Positions 1 to 12,100 of a stretch of 64,000 nucleotides of DNA are shown piece by piece. Below the pieces are notes generated by a model. That model worked only from the letters and a program-made list of their open reading frames with translations, was not told the origin of the DNA and did no database searches. How positions within the stretch are numbered: the first letter of the stretch is position 1; each line of letters starts with the position of its first letter. The stretch is from Rhynochetos jubatus (Eukaryota; Chordata; Aves; Eurypygiformes; Rhynochetidae), in NCBI GenBank assembly GCA_027574665.1, contig CM050659.1, forward strand, positions 18,391,001 to 18,455,000, given 5' to 3'. The translations under genes were made by a program, and so were the position numbers.

Positions 1-2578
1 TGACATGCACACAGGATGCTGGTCAACAGCTTTCTACCAGCCCTGCCCTAAATCTTGTCACGGGTCCCTAAGTACAGTAGTATTTCCTGGCTCAAACACT
101 CCACAGGCAAATCCAAGCTGGAGGAAGCTAAGATAGGAAGTAGTTCTATCAAGCTGCAGAAAGGAAGTCTGGTCAAATATTTGTAAGAACTTAATAAATA
201 ACAAACAGGAGAATGGGACGGGCAGCCAAAGGACACGGTGAAAATACGTGGTTATTTTAAATGACACTTTAATAGCTTGAAAATCAACTATTGAGAATGC
301 CTGAGGGGAATATAAGCTTTCTACAGCCACAGTGCAGAGAGAAATGAAATAGCAGCTGAGAAGTGATCCTTTCCACCTCCAAATTCTGTATTCAGCAGTG
401 CTTCTTCTGTAATTTCAGCAGAGCTCTGAAATATCTGCATTTTCTTGTTATAAATAAACTTAGCTTGTTATTCTAATATACGCAACACAGCTGAACAGTG
501 TCAACATAGATGTACTTACTATCAGCTCTATATTTATGAGGTTCAGTGGATGGAAAGGTGCAACACTTTTTGCACTGAAGAGGCCAATCCTTCACCAAGA
601 TGACCTGATCCCTTAATTGAAGTTGTGACATCCTGTCTGTTTAGATGTTCAATACACATTCGTGTGTGTTCAACACCACAACTGAGGGCCCTTGTTTCTA
701 GAGTGGTTTGCACCTTTGGTATTTTGGTCAATCCTTATCACTTAGTGTAAAATATAACCTGTGTCATGTCCTCCTTCTACATGAGGACGTAGCGATCTCA
801 TGTGCAAAGGATGCTAAGTAGGTCTTGATTACACTGATTTTGACAGGACTGCATGCTGTACTTTCACACATAACCTGGTCACGTGAAAGAATAGCAAAAA
901 AAGAGGACATTGACCCAAAAGCTTCCTCTCTCTAGTAGCCCTTTTTTGTCCCAATACCACTCCTCCCTCACCTTTCATTTTATAGAGACTGTAGCCATGA
1001 AACACAGCACTCAGCATCCAGCACGGCTTTAGGTGAACCGATGACTATGGATGTCTTCCAGCACTGCGGTGCCCCATCCAGAGAGGCCTTGGCTGGCCTT
1101 CCTGTTCTCGCACCTGGCTCTTGGTTCACTGTCCCATAGTGATGTCTACCCCAGGCTCAGAGGTCAGTCTGCAGCACACTCGGGTACTAACAGTATATTC
1201 AAACCTTCTCCAAACGGTGACACTTGTGTGAGCTTTTGCTCCAACTGTGACGAAGAGAAGCACTGGCTTTTTTAACCGACACCTAACACGGCAATCCACA
1301 GTCTGCTGAGAAGCACATCCTTCACCTTAGAGGCCTGAAAGCACAAGAAGGACTGGAACAGCACTTGCAGGTGTGCCTGGTGAAAACACTTCTCTTTTGG
1401 TAAATTCATTAGCAGCCAAGAATAATGGCAGAGATCTGAACAATCTATTAATTCTTTATTCAATCTCTTCTGCTGATGGCTCTACCCTTTCACATTCCGA
1501 CTTTATTCTGAGTGTGTAACCTTCCTTTCTTTGCTATCCCAACAGTTATTGTGTTACAGCTTTTGTAGTACTAATACACTCTAGCTTAGAGATCAACATC
1601 AACTTTAAAAGCCACCCTACGTATGAATAGGAGAGGTGATTGAACAAACATTCTAAGAACCGTAATCAGGTACTGTTACACTCCTTATGATAATGACTTC
1701 TACAAACTGCAGAGCATAGTATCACCTTTTAATTCGGAACATTCAAACCCAAACAGCTCCTTTCTGCAACAGATAATTTGTCAGTAGTGGTATTCCCAAA
1801 TCCAGGAACAGCACCGAGCCAAGCAACCATGATGGGGTAATTCTGCACTGATTTGTAGCTCCCATTACAATGTTTTCATTCCCTATGTGCTTAGAAATCA
1901 AAATGCATGGCAACCGTTTAAAGCTTTCAGGAGGAACATCTGACCTCATTGCTGAGGTGTCTGTTCTAAGAAATGCACACTTTAACTCCATCACACAATC
2001 ATCTCCGGTCTAGTCAGTCAACTCTGGGTCCAACTCACAGGTTGTTTTAGACCAAAAGACTTCCACTGATTGTACTGGTGGCTTATGGGTGACTGTATTC
2101 TAGGCAAGTGCCCCACCTGCAAGGCTGATTCACTAGAGACTGAAGACCAATTAGTGATTATTTTTTTTCAAACATGGCAAACTGGAGCTGTAACACGAAC
2201 ATTCTTCAGCTCCAAGTAGGCACACAGGAGTCCAGCCTGGCTCAGAGAGACCATCAGGACCTTCACTACTGGCTGACCTGCTGCTGTTGAGTCAGGCAAG
2301 AGTAGAGATAACTATGTAATTTAATGTATCTAACTCAGGTTAGATATAAGAGAGAAATTCTCCACAGAGATGGGGTGTGAGGCACTGGGACAGGTTGCCC
2401 AGAGAAGCTGTGGATGCCCCATCCCTGGCAGTGTCCAAGGCCAGGCTGGATGAGGCTTGGAGCAACCTGGTCTGGTGGAGGGTGTCCCTGCCCATGGCAG
2501 GGGGGGTGGAACTAGATGGTCTTTAAGGTCCCTTCCAACCCAAACCATTCTGTGATTCTGTGAAATAAAGAGAATTAC
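1..2578 (-). other. Intron after the second Ig3 exon (partial), with no recognised gene
   Basis: The intron begins at 2578 with gtaatt and runs left beyond the window edge. About 230 bases near its start are CR1 sequence. I see nothing resembling the transmembrane exon that should come next. On the minus strand there is an ATTAAA at 2325-2320 and AATAAA hexamers at 1507-1502 and 1460-1455. These are the only hints of possible intronic polyadenylation, and such hexamers are expected by chance at this density. The open frames here are short and unrecognised. Confidence 0.8.
2335..2563 (+). repeat. CR1 LINE, 3' end fragment
   Basis: This is the final part of CR1 ORF2 and the 3' tail in sense orientation, hence antisense to IL1RAPL2. 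It includes the familiar stretches gaggcactgggacaggttg, ggatgccccatccctggcag and the near-terminal cccttccaacccaaaccatt. It ends with two copies of the CR1 8-bp tail unit (attctgtg attctgtg). It is severely 5' truncated, as most CR1 copies are, and carries frame breaks in the residual ORF2. The left edge is approximate; the right edge is set by the tail repeat. It lies directly next to the splice donor of the exon at 2579-2724. Confidence 0.93.
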
Positions 2579-2724
2579 CTTTCTTGCGTAGAAGAACACT
2601 GGCGTGTTTCCGTCCGTTTCTGTTTTCCACGTGACACGTATAGTTAGCCAGGTCTGCCTCCTCTACAGCATCAAAGATCAACGTCAATTCAACTTCTTTT
2701 TCTCCAAGATGTTCTCTAAGGAGT
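2579..2724 (-). CDS. IL1RAPL2: IL1RAPL2 internal exon, second half of the third Ig domain
   Basis: This 146-base exon is read from 2724 down to 2579. Its first base completes the Arg codon begun in the exon at 8867-8996. Forty-eight codons follow, and the last base opens the next codon (phase 1), which in the family is the Asp before the transmembrane segment. The peptide begins [17 protein letters not shown], has the Ig Y-x-C signature in [13 protein letters not shown] with a possible N-glycosylation site (NYT), and ends ASVLLRKK. Human IL1RAPL2 as I remember it reads almost the same; IL1RAPL1 differs more ([20 protein letters not shown]). The acceptor is cattcctttcag and the donor is AAAG followed by gtaatt. 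The cysteine here should pair with the one in the previous exon. A CR1 LINE ends 15 bases past the donor, and reading through the donor adds 18 non-homologous residues before a stop at 2523-2525. Confidence 0.96.
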
Positions 2725-5700
2725 CTGAAAGGAATGATACAGTCTTTGCTTAACTGAATTAATATGAGTGGAAGATTCCCAAGAATCATGAACCATGATT
2801 TGCCAGCAGAAGATAAACAGTGTTCCTAGGCTCCTCCACTCCTGGAGAAAGACTTAGAAAGAGACTCAAGTTGCCTTAAAGAGACTTCACAGAGGCATCT
2901 TTCATGACAACCAAAAGCCTTTTTCTCCTGCCATGTCTGTGGCGAGAAGCTGAATGAGTACAAGGGTTGCATGTGGCTTGTCTACCTCGGCTCCACCAGA
3001 ATTAAACGCTAAAAACAATGTTTCTTTCAAAAGAAGCAACAAATATACCCTTTCCAGAGAAGTAAATATGCACTACTAAGTCATCACCGAGCAAATTATA
3101 GGGCAGTATTTTAAAGACTGAGTATTGTGATACATATCTTAATGCAGTCTGGAAAACCAACAAGGAAGGAGCTCTGCTACTATGGAATTTTCCTCTATTT
3201 TTGCAGGATAGATCCTGACTTCAACAGGGAACAGTGTCATGAACAAGAGCTCTCTGCTCCTGTGAGAGGACAGAGGAGACATGCAAAATCCCCACAAAGG
3301 GAACAGAAAGTTCTAGCAGACTTTCAGGCCAGAGGTACGGTCTTTTCATGTCATTGTTCAAATGTGAACATTAAAAAGAATGCAACGTAAACGCAACTGT
3401 TTTCTCATGCTGACATTAAGCCTAAAAATACAATGCCCTGTTCTCTCAAAAGGCTTCTTATCAGATGCTCAAGGAAAAGTTACTGGTCCTTTGAACAAGG
3501 AAATGTAACGTCAAGTAACATCTACCAGATTCATTTGATCCTGTTAGCGTTCTGCTGCATAATGTGCAAGGGGGTACATCAAATGTGTGATGACCCAGCA
3601 GTCGCTTGTGAACTCACCATTACACAGCACTTCAGTGAGTCTTTTCTCTGAAAAGACGGTGTATAGCACCAAGAGGTAAAGGTATAAATAAGATCCAGGT
3701 TCAGAAAAAAGAAATACTTTCTCCAGAGAGCGAAGGGAGGTGATTGGGCACAAAGTAATTAACCAAAGCACTCTTTGTGCTGGATGGAAACTGCTTCTGG
3801 AGAGCTGAACATTTTTTCAATAACAACACAAACCCAAAACTTTCTCTACTACAAACCAAAGTTGTTTTGAGGTTTCCAATGTGCCCACACATTTCCTTAT
3901 GTACGTCCTGTCATATAACAAACATGGAACTCTAAATCTGCAAACAAATCAGAGGGGAAGTATGAGGGCATTGCACTAGACATTCAAAAATGCACGCCTG
4001 ACTGCTATAGACAACATATTTACAGTAAGATTTCATAGAGCACACAGCCTTTAAAGGCTTGGGCGGTCTGACCGAACTCAGAAGATGCACCAGAGCATCC
4101 ACAACAAACCAGCCTCTTTCCCTAAGGCTGTGTAACTTGCAAAAAACGCAAGTGGAAAAACACGAGATTAAGAACAGACGTGTGTCACGTTTTGAAATTT
4201 GGATCGCATCCTTTTTGCAAATTCACCCTCATTTATTGTGTATTTTGGCATTTTTTTTATTCGGGCCCTAAGTCCAAGCGCTGAAAATAATGCAAGAAAG
4301 ACCAAATTTGAATCATTTCTGTCCAGAGAAAAACCTCCCAAGAGAGCCTGATATGTTTGCAGGCTCAAATCAGTCTAAATCACCAGGATCAGATAAATCA
4401 ATTCTCATTTACCTATTAATATTCCCTATGATTATCTAGCAAAATATTTTAAACCCCGAAGAGTCTTTCTCCTCTGTTGGCAAACAATATGCTCCAAAAA
4501 TGTTGGGCTACAAATCATGCTGCAAGGAACAAATAAAATCATTAACAGGGAAGGTATCTGTGACACTAATCTGGAGCACTCCGCGAATGTTCAGACTGTC
4601 TTGTGTTTCCTATAGTCACCATCCTTTATGCCGAAAAAAAATGAAGACAGACGACAATTAAGATAAAATAAACTATTATTCTGAATCTATTTAAAATAAA
4701 GTAATTGACCCTTAAACTAAATTTAAATAATACATGATCAGCTAAAAAGGAGCTTTCATGAAAGAGAATACGTATTTGGACCGAGAATTTATTCCCACTT
4801 GTTTTCATGCTAATTGCAATCCTTGCGAAGGGAACTCCTTAGAATGGGATCTGGCATGAAAATGCTGACAGACACCTAAGCACGATGCTGGTAGCAATGT
4901 GTAGAAAGCTGTTAGTGGTGTTAAACCCTTCATTCCTGCTTTTCCTTTTCTTTCTTTTAACCAGTATTCGAGAGCTAATGATTCATTAGTGCCACAGAAA
5001 TACCCCATTGGTCACCTACGTATTTTTAATAGGTGTACAGCCTTTAATTGATTGCATTTTGCAGTTGGTTCAGAGAACGCTGAACACAACATTTTTCGGT
5101 TAGAAAAGGAATACAGTATCAACAAGAAAGACCTTAAAGCTGCAACAGTATTTGCTGCACACCCAGAAGATGAAGCTCTGCCCCTGTCCAAGTTAGGGGA
5201 AACTTTGCCAGTCACACTGCCAACACGTGCCAGCTCCCACACCTTGAGAAAACAGCAGCTCTTTTTTCCTGGTCTGATGAACAGACTGTAAGAGTAATTA
5301 CCTCATTTCATACAAAGGTAAATCAGTGGTGCTTGACCACTCACAACAAACGGGATGGAGGGAGAGAGATAAGCGGGTGAAGTAAAAAAAAAAAATCTAG
5401 TGCTTCTTTTTGTACAAGCTGAAGCATTTTATTTGACCTGAAACAAAACGTATTGTTTTGTATTTTTCAACTTGTCACGTTTTTCCAATGCATTTATGCA
5501 CTAAGTTGAATCTGAAGTTAAAATACTTCTCCTTTGAAACCACATTTTCCTAAATGTTCAGGCTTTGTACCATCACAGATATAAAGGCCATTACAAAGCT
5601 TCACCTGGGCCTCTTTGCAAAACCAAGGCATTAATTGCAAACCTTTACTAACCTGCATGTGAGCTGGGACTCACCAAAAAAGAAATCTTTTATTCTTTAT

Positions 5701-8700
5701 ATAGCTGAGGATCTGGACTGTGAACAGGGATACGAACTCTGGTCCCTTAACAACAGTCTGTAGATGAAAGGACAGACCTGTGTGTAGCTAAGTACCTCTC
5801 CAAAGAAAAGTAGTTCAACTAACAACGTGGCACAGTGATCTTCCCTCTCACTTTCCTGCATCGTTTCTCCTTCTCATCCCAGAAATTGTCTGTGTAAATA
5901 GTATAAGCTTTTCAGGAGAGGGATCTCATTTCCATTCTTAGCTGCAAAGTACCTGGCACAATAGCCAGGCAGTGTTGGTAATTCTGCCTCCCTCCCTCAG
6001 CATCCCCTCCTAACAGAATACATCATCTTCATCTTGCCTGGGCTTTTTGCAACCACCAGTTGACTTGTGCAGGTGAAAAGGCAGAATGTTAAATTAATGG
6101 CCAAGAAGAAATAAGGCTGCAGTTCAAAATGTCCCCATCCACTTCTTTTCATGCCTCTAGAATGAGTTAAACTATTTCCACATTAGAAATGGAGAAAAGA
6201 GAAAATTAGAAAGGACAAAAATGCTCGCCAAGTTGAGCATTATGAGGCACCTGCAAACTGCAGTGTTGCCTGAAGAAGAAAACGAAGCAACTCATAGGTG
6301 ACTGGAAGAGTAAGATTAATGCCTGAAAATACTTCTCTGTCATGGCAGAGACGGTGTTGAAATTTGCTGTGGGCTCCTTCGATAATTAGGTACAACTGAC
6401 AACTCTGCAGGCAGGCTTAAAGACTCTGATTCCTTCTTTAATAGCCCTGGTTCAATTTACATGACATTTTTATTACCGCTGTGAAAAACCCACCTGGCAA
6501 GCCAAGTCTCCTTCTCCTTTTCCCCCTGTGAATGCCTAACATTTGGGGATCTTAATTTACGGAAGGCAAGGAGGCAGGTTAGAGCGGCGGTCATTGCCTC
6601 AGAGTCCTGCAATGCTGATTAGTTGCTTTTTATTATGGGGCTCTATAACGAGGTCTAAATAAATAACAAGAAGCCCGGAGCTACGCATATATTACTCGTG
6701 GTGAAGTCTGCTTACCGAAAAAGAGTGGCATGGGTTTGATTTTAACAGAAATGCTCAAGTCACGTGCATCCTTATTTCAGTGCCTTCATAAAAGCACACT
6801 AATTGACGGGTAACCATGCATACCAGAGGATGCAAACTAGGGATGGATGTTTTGTACTCCCACACTGCTTTAGGTCTGCAGCAAACCCAGTGACACGAGG
6901 GATGGCTGCAGTCGAGGGTAAGGAAGGACAGCGCCAAAAATTCAGAGCGCCACCAAATTTGTGAGCTAATTTAAGATAAGGGATGCAGAGTTAAGACGTT
7001 AGATATTTGCCAAAGGAACAATCTATGGAGTATCTTGGTCTGGTTTTAACAATACCTGACTCCTTGTAGCTGCTCCACATTAACACAAATGTTCTGATAA
7101 TGCCATATAGAAGCAAACTGACGGGAAAAGCATCTAACGAGCAAGTTCACCGTGGCTCATCAAAATTGAAACATACATGACATTTTTTGAAATACATCAA
7201 TAAATACAACCAGGTGGAAGATACAGGCTGGCTCAGGGCATGGGCAAAGCAGTTAGTGCTGCCCAGTTTCCCTGAAGCAGCACACCTGTAATGGGACACA
7301 TAAACAAGAGCTGTTACTGTGAAAGAAATCATTTGCAAAAAGTTGCTACTGCAGTTGCCATAGCGACTTCTAAATGAAAAAGGGGATGGACTGTGTTGCT
7401 GCTGGTAATGATGCAGCAGGATTTGGTAAATGCTATGTTTTTAAAGCTGGCTGTGATGCACAGATTAGGCACGTGGTAAGTAGCTTTGTTGAAGAGAAGA
7501 CACTGAATTGTGAAGGGTCTGTAAACTGAGTCAAAGCAGTTTAACAGAGTGAGAAAAGGGAGTTGTCACAAAATTAATTTGAAACATGAATGTGTAATGA
7601 GATGGCACAATGAAGGACAAATACAGCTTTTTCAAACTCAATTTCACTAACAAATGCACATAAAGGAAAAGTTTTCAACTCTGCTGGAGCTGGAGAGCTC
7701 TTTAAATACAAACCTCAAACTGTGCTTTTGATGCAGAGGAAGAACATGACCAAAATCACTGTTCGTATATATACACCAGAGAGGACACAATGCCGTTAAA
7801 TGCTGATTACTTGCGCAGGCAGGTTTCCAATAATTGTATTTTGTGGTCAGAAGCCCAAAAGAGGATTGTACACTTAAAGCCATTCTGGCAACATATGATA
7901 AATTTCATCTGCATGCAATTAAGGTGCAATGTTAGGTCAGTTATTTTAGTATATCTTAATAACTAGTGGCTAAATGGTTGAACTTCAAATTATTGATCAA
8001 GTAATAAAGCAAAGGGATCTCTCTCTGCCTGCTCTCCAAAAATCACTTTTCCAGGAAGCAAACAACTCAGAAATGAGACCAAAAAAAAGTGCAACAGAAG
8101 GTGCAAAGACCTTGGCTTGCTTTGTAATCTATATTCATCGTGTCTACAAGAGCTGGGACCACCTTGTCCATAGTATAACCATCGCTCAGTCTTTGCTCAA
8201 AGAGCTATTAATCAGGTGATTATTAAATAAGGAAGACAAGAAGATGTTGTTAGGTGCAAATTCCATGAAAGTTCATGGGGATACAAGTGGGTTTTTACTT
8301 TGCAACAGGTACAGAAAATGACAAGCAGCATCTGGGATAAGCCAAGCACAAGTTGGGTATCAGACACCCTCACACTGCGACTTCCTTCTCTCCCTTAAGT
8401 GTTAAGCATGGAGGAACAAAAGCTTCGACAGCCCTGGTTAAGGCCTACTGAGAGCTATGTACAGGCAGCCAACACATTCAGTAGAAGAGCAAGAGCGTGG
8501 TGACTTTGACAGGAGACCGTTCATCTTTAAGATTAACATGGGTGCAGAAACGAATGTCATCTGGCCAAGGGGCAGCTGCAGAGGACAGCTTCATTTCCAC
8601 GCGGGGCTAAAATCAACCCCCCAGAACACTCAGCTACCATCAGGGGAATTGGGTAACAGATTTTTCAGGCACACGGATAGCTGCTAGCGCTTTGGCGTTT

Positions 8701-8866
8701 ATTCGCTGGAAAGGAGAGGGAGCAACTCACACTGCCCTGGTTCCAAATCATTCATCACTCTTTAGACAGAAAACTCTTTTCACTTCCAATGAGAGAACTG
8801 TTTTAAAAACCACAGCAGGCTTTCGGGATATACCATGTTTTTAACAGTAAATACTCCAAAAAGTAC
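2725..8866 (-). other. IL1RAPL2: Intron between the two Ig3 exons (6,142 bases)
   Basis: It starts with gtactt at 8866 and ends with cattcctttcag at 2725. The phases of the flanking exons match across it (phase 2, splitting an Arg codon). I recognise no interspersed repeat or second gene inside it. The block at about 6350-6680 has the look of a conserved non-coding element and is listed separately. The remaining open reading frames are short and unrelated to known families. Confidence 0.9.
6350..6680. promoter_or_regulatory. Candidate conserved non-coding element in the 6 kb intron
   Basis: This AT-rich, repeat-free block carries homeodomain-type cores (taatta at 6383-6388, gattag near 6618, tttattatgg near 6630) interleaved with GC-containing words such as cacctggcaa. 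It has no coding frame of note. The texture resembles vertebrate developmental enhancers, but motif content alone is weak evidence and I could not align it to another species. Confidence 0.25.
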
Positions 8867-8996
8867 CTGACTTCGCCTTCTCTAATGTGACCTTCTAATT
8901 CTTCTATGAACTTTTCCCCTTTCATCCAGTAGATCATGGGGCCCGATTCTCCACTGAATCCAAAGAAAGCTTTGCAGGCCACAGTCAGCGGGTTTC
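8867..8996 (-). CDS. IL1RAPL2: IL1RAPL2 internal exon, first half of the third Ig domain
   Basis: This 130-base exon is read from 8996 down to 8867 and gives 42 full codons plus a split codon at each end. The peptide starts NPLTVACKAFF, continues [18 protein letters not shown] and ends HIREGEV. It holds the first disulfide cysteine of an Ig fold (ACKAFF) and the core tryptophan (IYWMKGE). The stretch [20 protein letters not shown] matches human IL1RAPL2 as I remember it; the paralogue IL1RAPL1 has [20 protein letters not shown], so L2 is preferred. IL1RAPL2 is a single-pass, brain-enriched receptor of the IL-1 receptor family. The acceptor has a strong pyrimidine tract ending tgtcctcag, with a branch-like ctaac just upstream. 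The donor is CAG followed by gtactt. Entry phase is 1 (a Gly codon completed by GA) and exit phase is 2 (an Arg codon begun by AG). The open frame runs on into the intron past the donor, but those residues are not family-like. Confidence 0.95.
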
Positions 8997-9105
8997 CTGA
9001 GGACAAGAGGAGAGGGTTAGACACTTCGTCACGGCTACTAGTGCGACAACGATGATGAGAAATCTCAACACCTCAGATAAACCTCCCTGTTTAAAATTGG
9101 AGGAG

Positions 9106-9123
9106 AAAAAAAAAAAAAAAAAA
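9106..9123. repeat. Poly(A) tract, 18 A
   Basis: An uninterrupted run of 18 A follows aggag, about 110 bases upstream (in gene sense) of the first Ig3 exon. In the pre-mRNA it is a U18 tract before the polypyrimidine tract of that exon. No retroposon body is evident beside it. Confidence 0.95.
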
Positions 9124-12100
9124 GAAGGAATAACTACAAACCATAGGAAAAAGGGTGATGTTGACTTACATCTACAGGAAATACCTGTGAAATGAAACTC
9201 TGAGGTTCTCCATTATTTCATTTTTCCCAGAAAGATACTACATGAACAATGAGAAGGTACGGAAATGGTGGCAACATGATGTCAGATTGGTTGTTAAAAG
9301 GAAAGAGATGACTTCTTTGTCAGACTCTTGGGATCCCTACCAGGAATGGGGAGTGTGCCCTGAGAGGCAAGCAAATCACTGAACTTGCTTACTGCTGCCT
9401 ATCCACCCATAAAAAAGACGCAGTAATAATTTCTTCCTCACTTAGATCGAAATCAAATGTTAATGAAGTCTTGGTAAGCTGTTCGGAGAGCTTTTAAATA
9501 TCCCCAAGTAATACATGATGCCAGTGAGCACCAACAACGCTCGTGTTACTGTCAACAGGCTTTTGGCAAAGGACCAAACTTCAAAGCATTACTCAAGCAA
9601 TTGAGTAAGGAACTTTCCCTTTCAGCTCTGCAAAAATACTTCCAAAAGAAAGAAAATAAAACCTGGAAACTAATCAGATTTATTTTCTCTCCAAGAATTC
9701 AGCATATAGATGGGTTTTTGTTTGGCTACAGCTTCAGCTGTACTAGCTAGTCCAGGACTGTGCTTACACTGCCAGGACAGATGGTCGTCTGCCTGCAGAA
9801 GACAAAAAAAAAAAAGAACAAAAAACCCCAAACAAGCCAGGAAATTCAGCAGAAGCATGCCTATTCCCTTAGTATGCAAATACAGCTGTTGCCCCCACTT
9901 TTCTTTGCCTGTTTTACCCAGCATACATGTCCAGGTTACAAGGCCGCTGAAGTCACCAACTTCCACAGGAGGTCAGACCTCATTTAATGTCAACGGAGAC
10001 TCCTGCTGAATCTTCCAGGACTTGGAACAAGTGTTGAAAGTCCAAATAATGCATTTTACTATATTTGGAAGAAATGTGCTATTATGCCAGCCATTCACAA
10101 TGCCAGCAGGAGACTCTTCTGACGCTGAATCAGAACAAACCTACACTTTTCAAAAAGGGCGCGTCATTTAGAGCACATCACTCGGTTGAGCATGGGTTAA
10201 TGGCTTCACATGATTGATTTACTGTGCCTTAATCAGTTATTTCTTGTCTGCTCAGCAGTGACAACTCACTGTGTGCATACTCATAGCATATCAGAGCTGT
10301 GCGGTAAAGCATCTTTGCCTAAACCCCAACAGAGCTGTCTTAAGTCAACTACTTGCACTTGTCTATCCATTATTTCAGTGCCCATTTTAAGACATGTCAA
10401 AGGAGTCTGATTAGTCAGGAAGCGCAGCATTCCCGGCCACCGAAAATCAGCCGTCTTTAAATTGTTTCCCAGTCAAGAACCAAAATTACAAGTCCTTTTG
10501 AAACATTAGGATACAGCAAGAATAGGTTTAAAGACCGCACTTCAGTCTCTGTTTCTCAAATAGCAAAAGGCAAAAATGGAACATGTTTATGCTGGAAATG
10601 TTTTACAGAATCTTTCATTATCTCCACATTCACTGTGAACTCTGGTATCACAGCTGGCCCCCGAACACATGCTGATCCTGACGACATACAACCAGCTCAA
10701 ACATCCAAAATATAAGGAGGGTTGGATATTCAGAGTTACCTGTACATCCCACAACACTGGCCACCATCAGAAGGAAGTTCCAAACTTCATTACCTAAGGA
10801 AGAGTCAGAAACACTTCCAGGCAGACAGATAATTCCACTACAAGACAATATCGGAGCAGTCCGTTTCCTTCTGCTGCTACCCCGTTCACCCAGCCCTGCG
10901 AGGAGCTGTGTGCCTGCCATGGGTGGAGGGGAGAATTGGAGCCCCCGGCTACATCCATCTCACACGCTCCTAACATGCTGAATGCCTGTGTGGTGTGAGG
11001 TCTTTTGTGCCGCTTGCCTCAGAGTCATGATACGCATCTGCTTAAATACCACTTAGTGATTTCTAGCATGTGGCTGCTCAGTCTGTGTTTGATTTTAATG
11101 GAAAAAGACAACTGTAGCAATGTGAAAAGGAAAAGGGCTAGACGTGGCCTATCAGCACTGACAGCACATGCCCTTTCCTTGGCACACCATGCTGGGCATT
11201 AAGTGTTACAGGCAAAATATATTACAGGGTAAGTTTTTCCTCAAACCAGCAGGTTTTACTTAAAAAACAAACCCTGAAGAAATTAAAATATTCCAAGGTG
11301 AGATTTCTATACATGACGAGTAAATATCCTGAGGTAATATGTCTGGTCTGAAGAAATAAGAAGTTTTCTATGCAAACAGGAAAACCTAAACACCCCTAAC
11401 AGTTGGTACACCGCTTCTGCAACAAACAAATACAATGCAAAGCATCAGTAGCCTTTACTGTGACAGCCTGCACGCTCTGAACATGCCCAGGCGGATCTAT
11501 GTCCCAGCTTTGCCACCAGGGAAAACCAGCAGAATAAACTCATACTGTCAACAGCAAACTTAGGAGTGAACTAATATTTTCAGCTCAAAGCCTTGGACTT
11601 GCCACACCTGAAAAAAACCCATGGTCCATCTCATCTGCAAACCCATCACTGATCAGAGGGAGGTATAAACAACTGTTTCTCATGGAACAACTATCTTTTG
11701 TCTGGGTAGCAGAATGCTGCACGTCTGGGTTGAGCTGATCGGTCCTGGGGTGGAAAGAGCTTGGGGCTTGAGGACACCTCAAGGTACCGTCCAAACCCAA
11801 GCTCTCACCCACTGCTGTTCTCCTCAAGCTGGTAAGGCCATCTCACTCTTCTGTAGCCCTCTGAAACAGCTTCTGGTTTATAACTGCCATCACTCCTTTG
11901 TGAATCTGGAAACAGAGCCAAGCCAGAAAAGGTTGGCTTTTCCTTGCAGAAATACTTGACTTCCTCAAACAAGTCCCCATAAGGAAAGGAAGGGAGGTTT
12001 CCCAGCTCCTGCTACATTAAGCCACAACCAGCCACTGCAGCAACCTGCTACTACCGGTTTTCAGGGAACTCCAACCAATTCCCATGCAGAAAACGTCATC

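Noticed and set aside
6661-6800. Minus-strand donor-like gtaagc at about 6715 with a 60-codon frame upstream
   Set aside because: The protein is contiguous across the flanking exons (matching phases and family sequence), so no constitutive exon belongs here, and the peptide is unrecognised.
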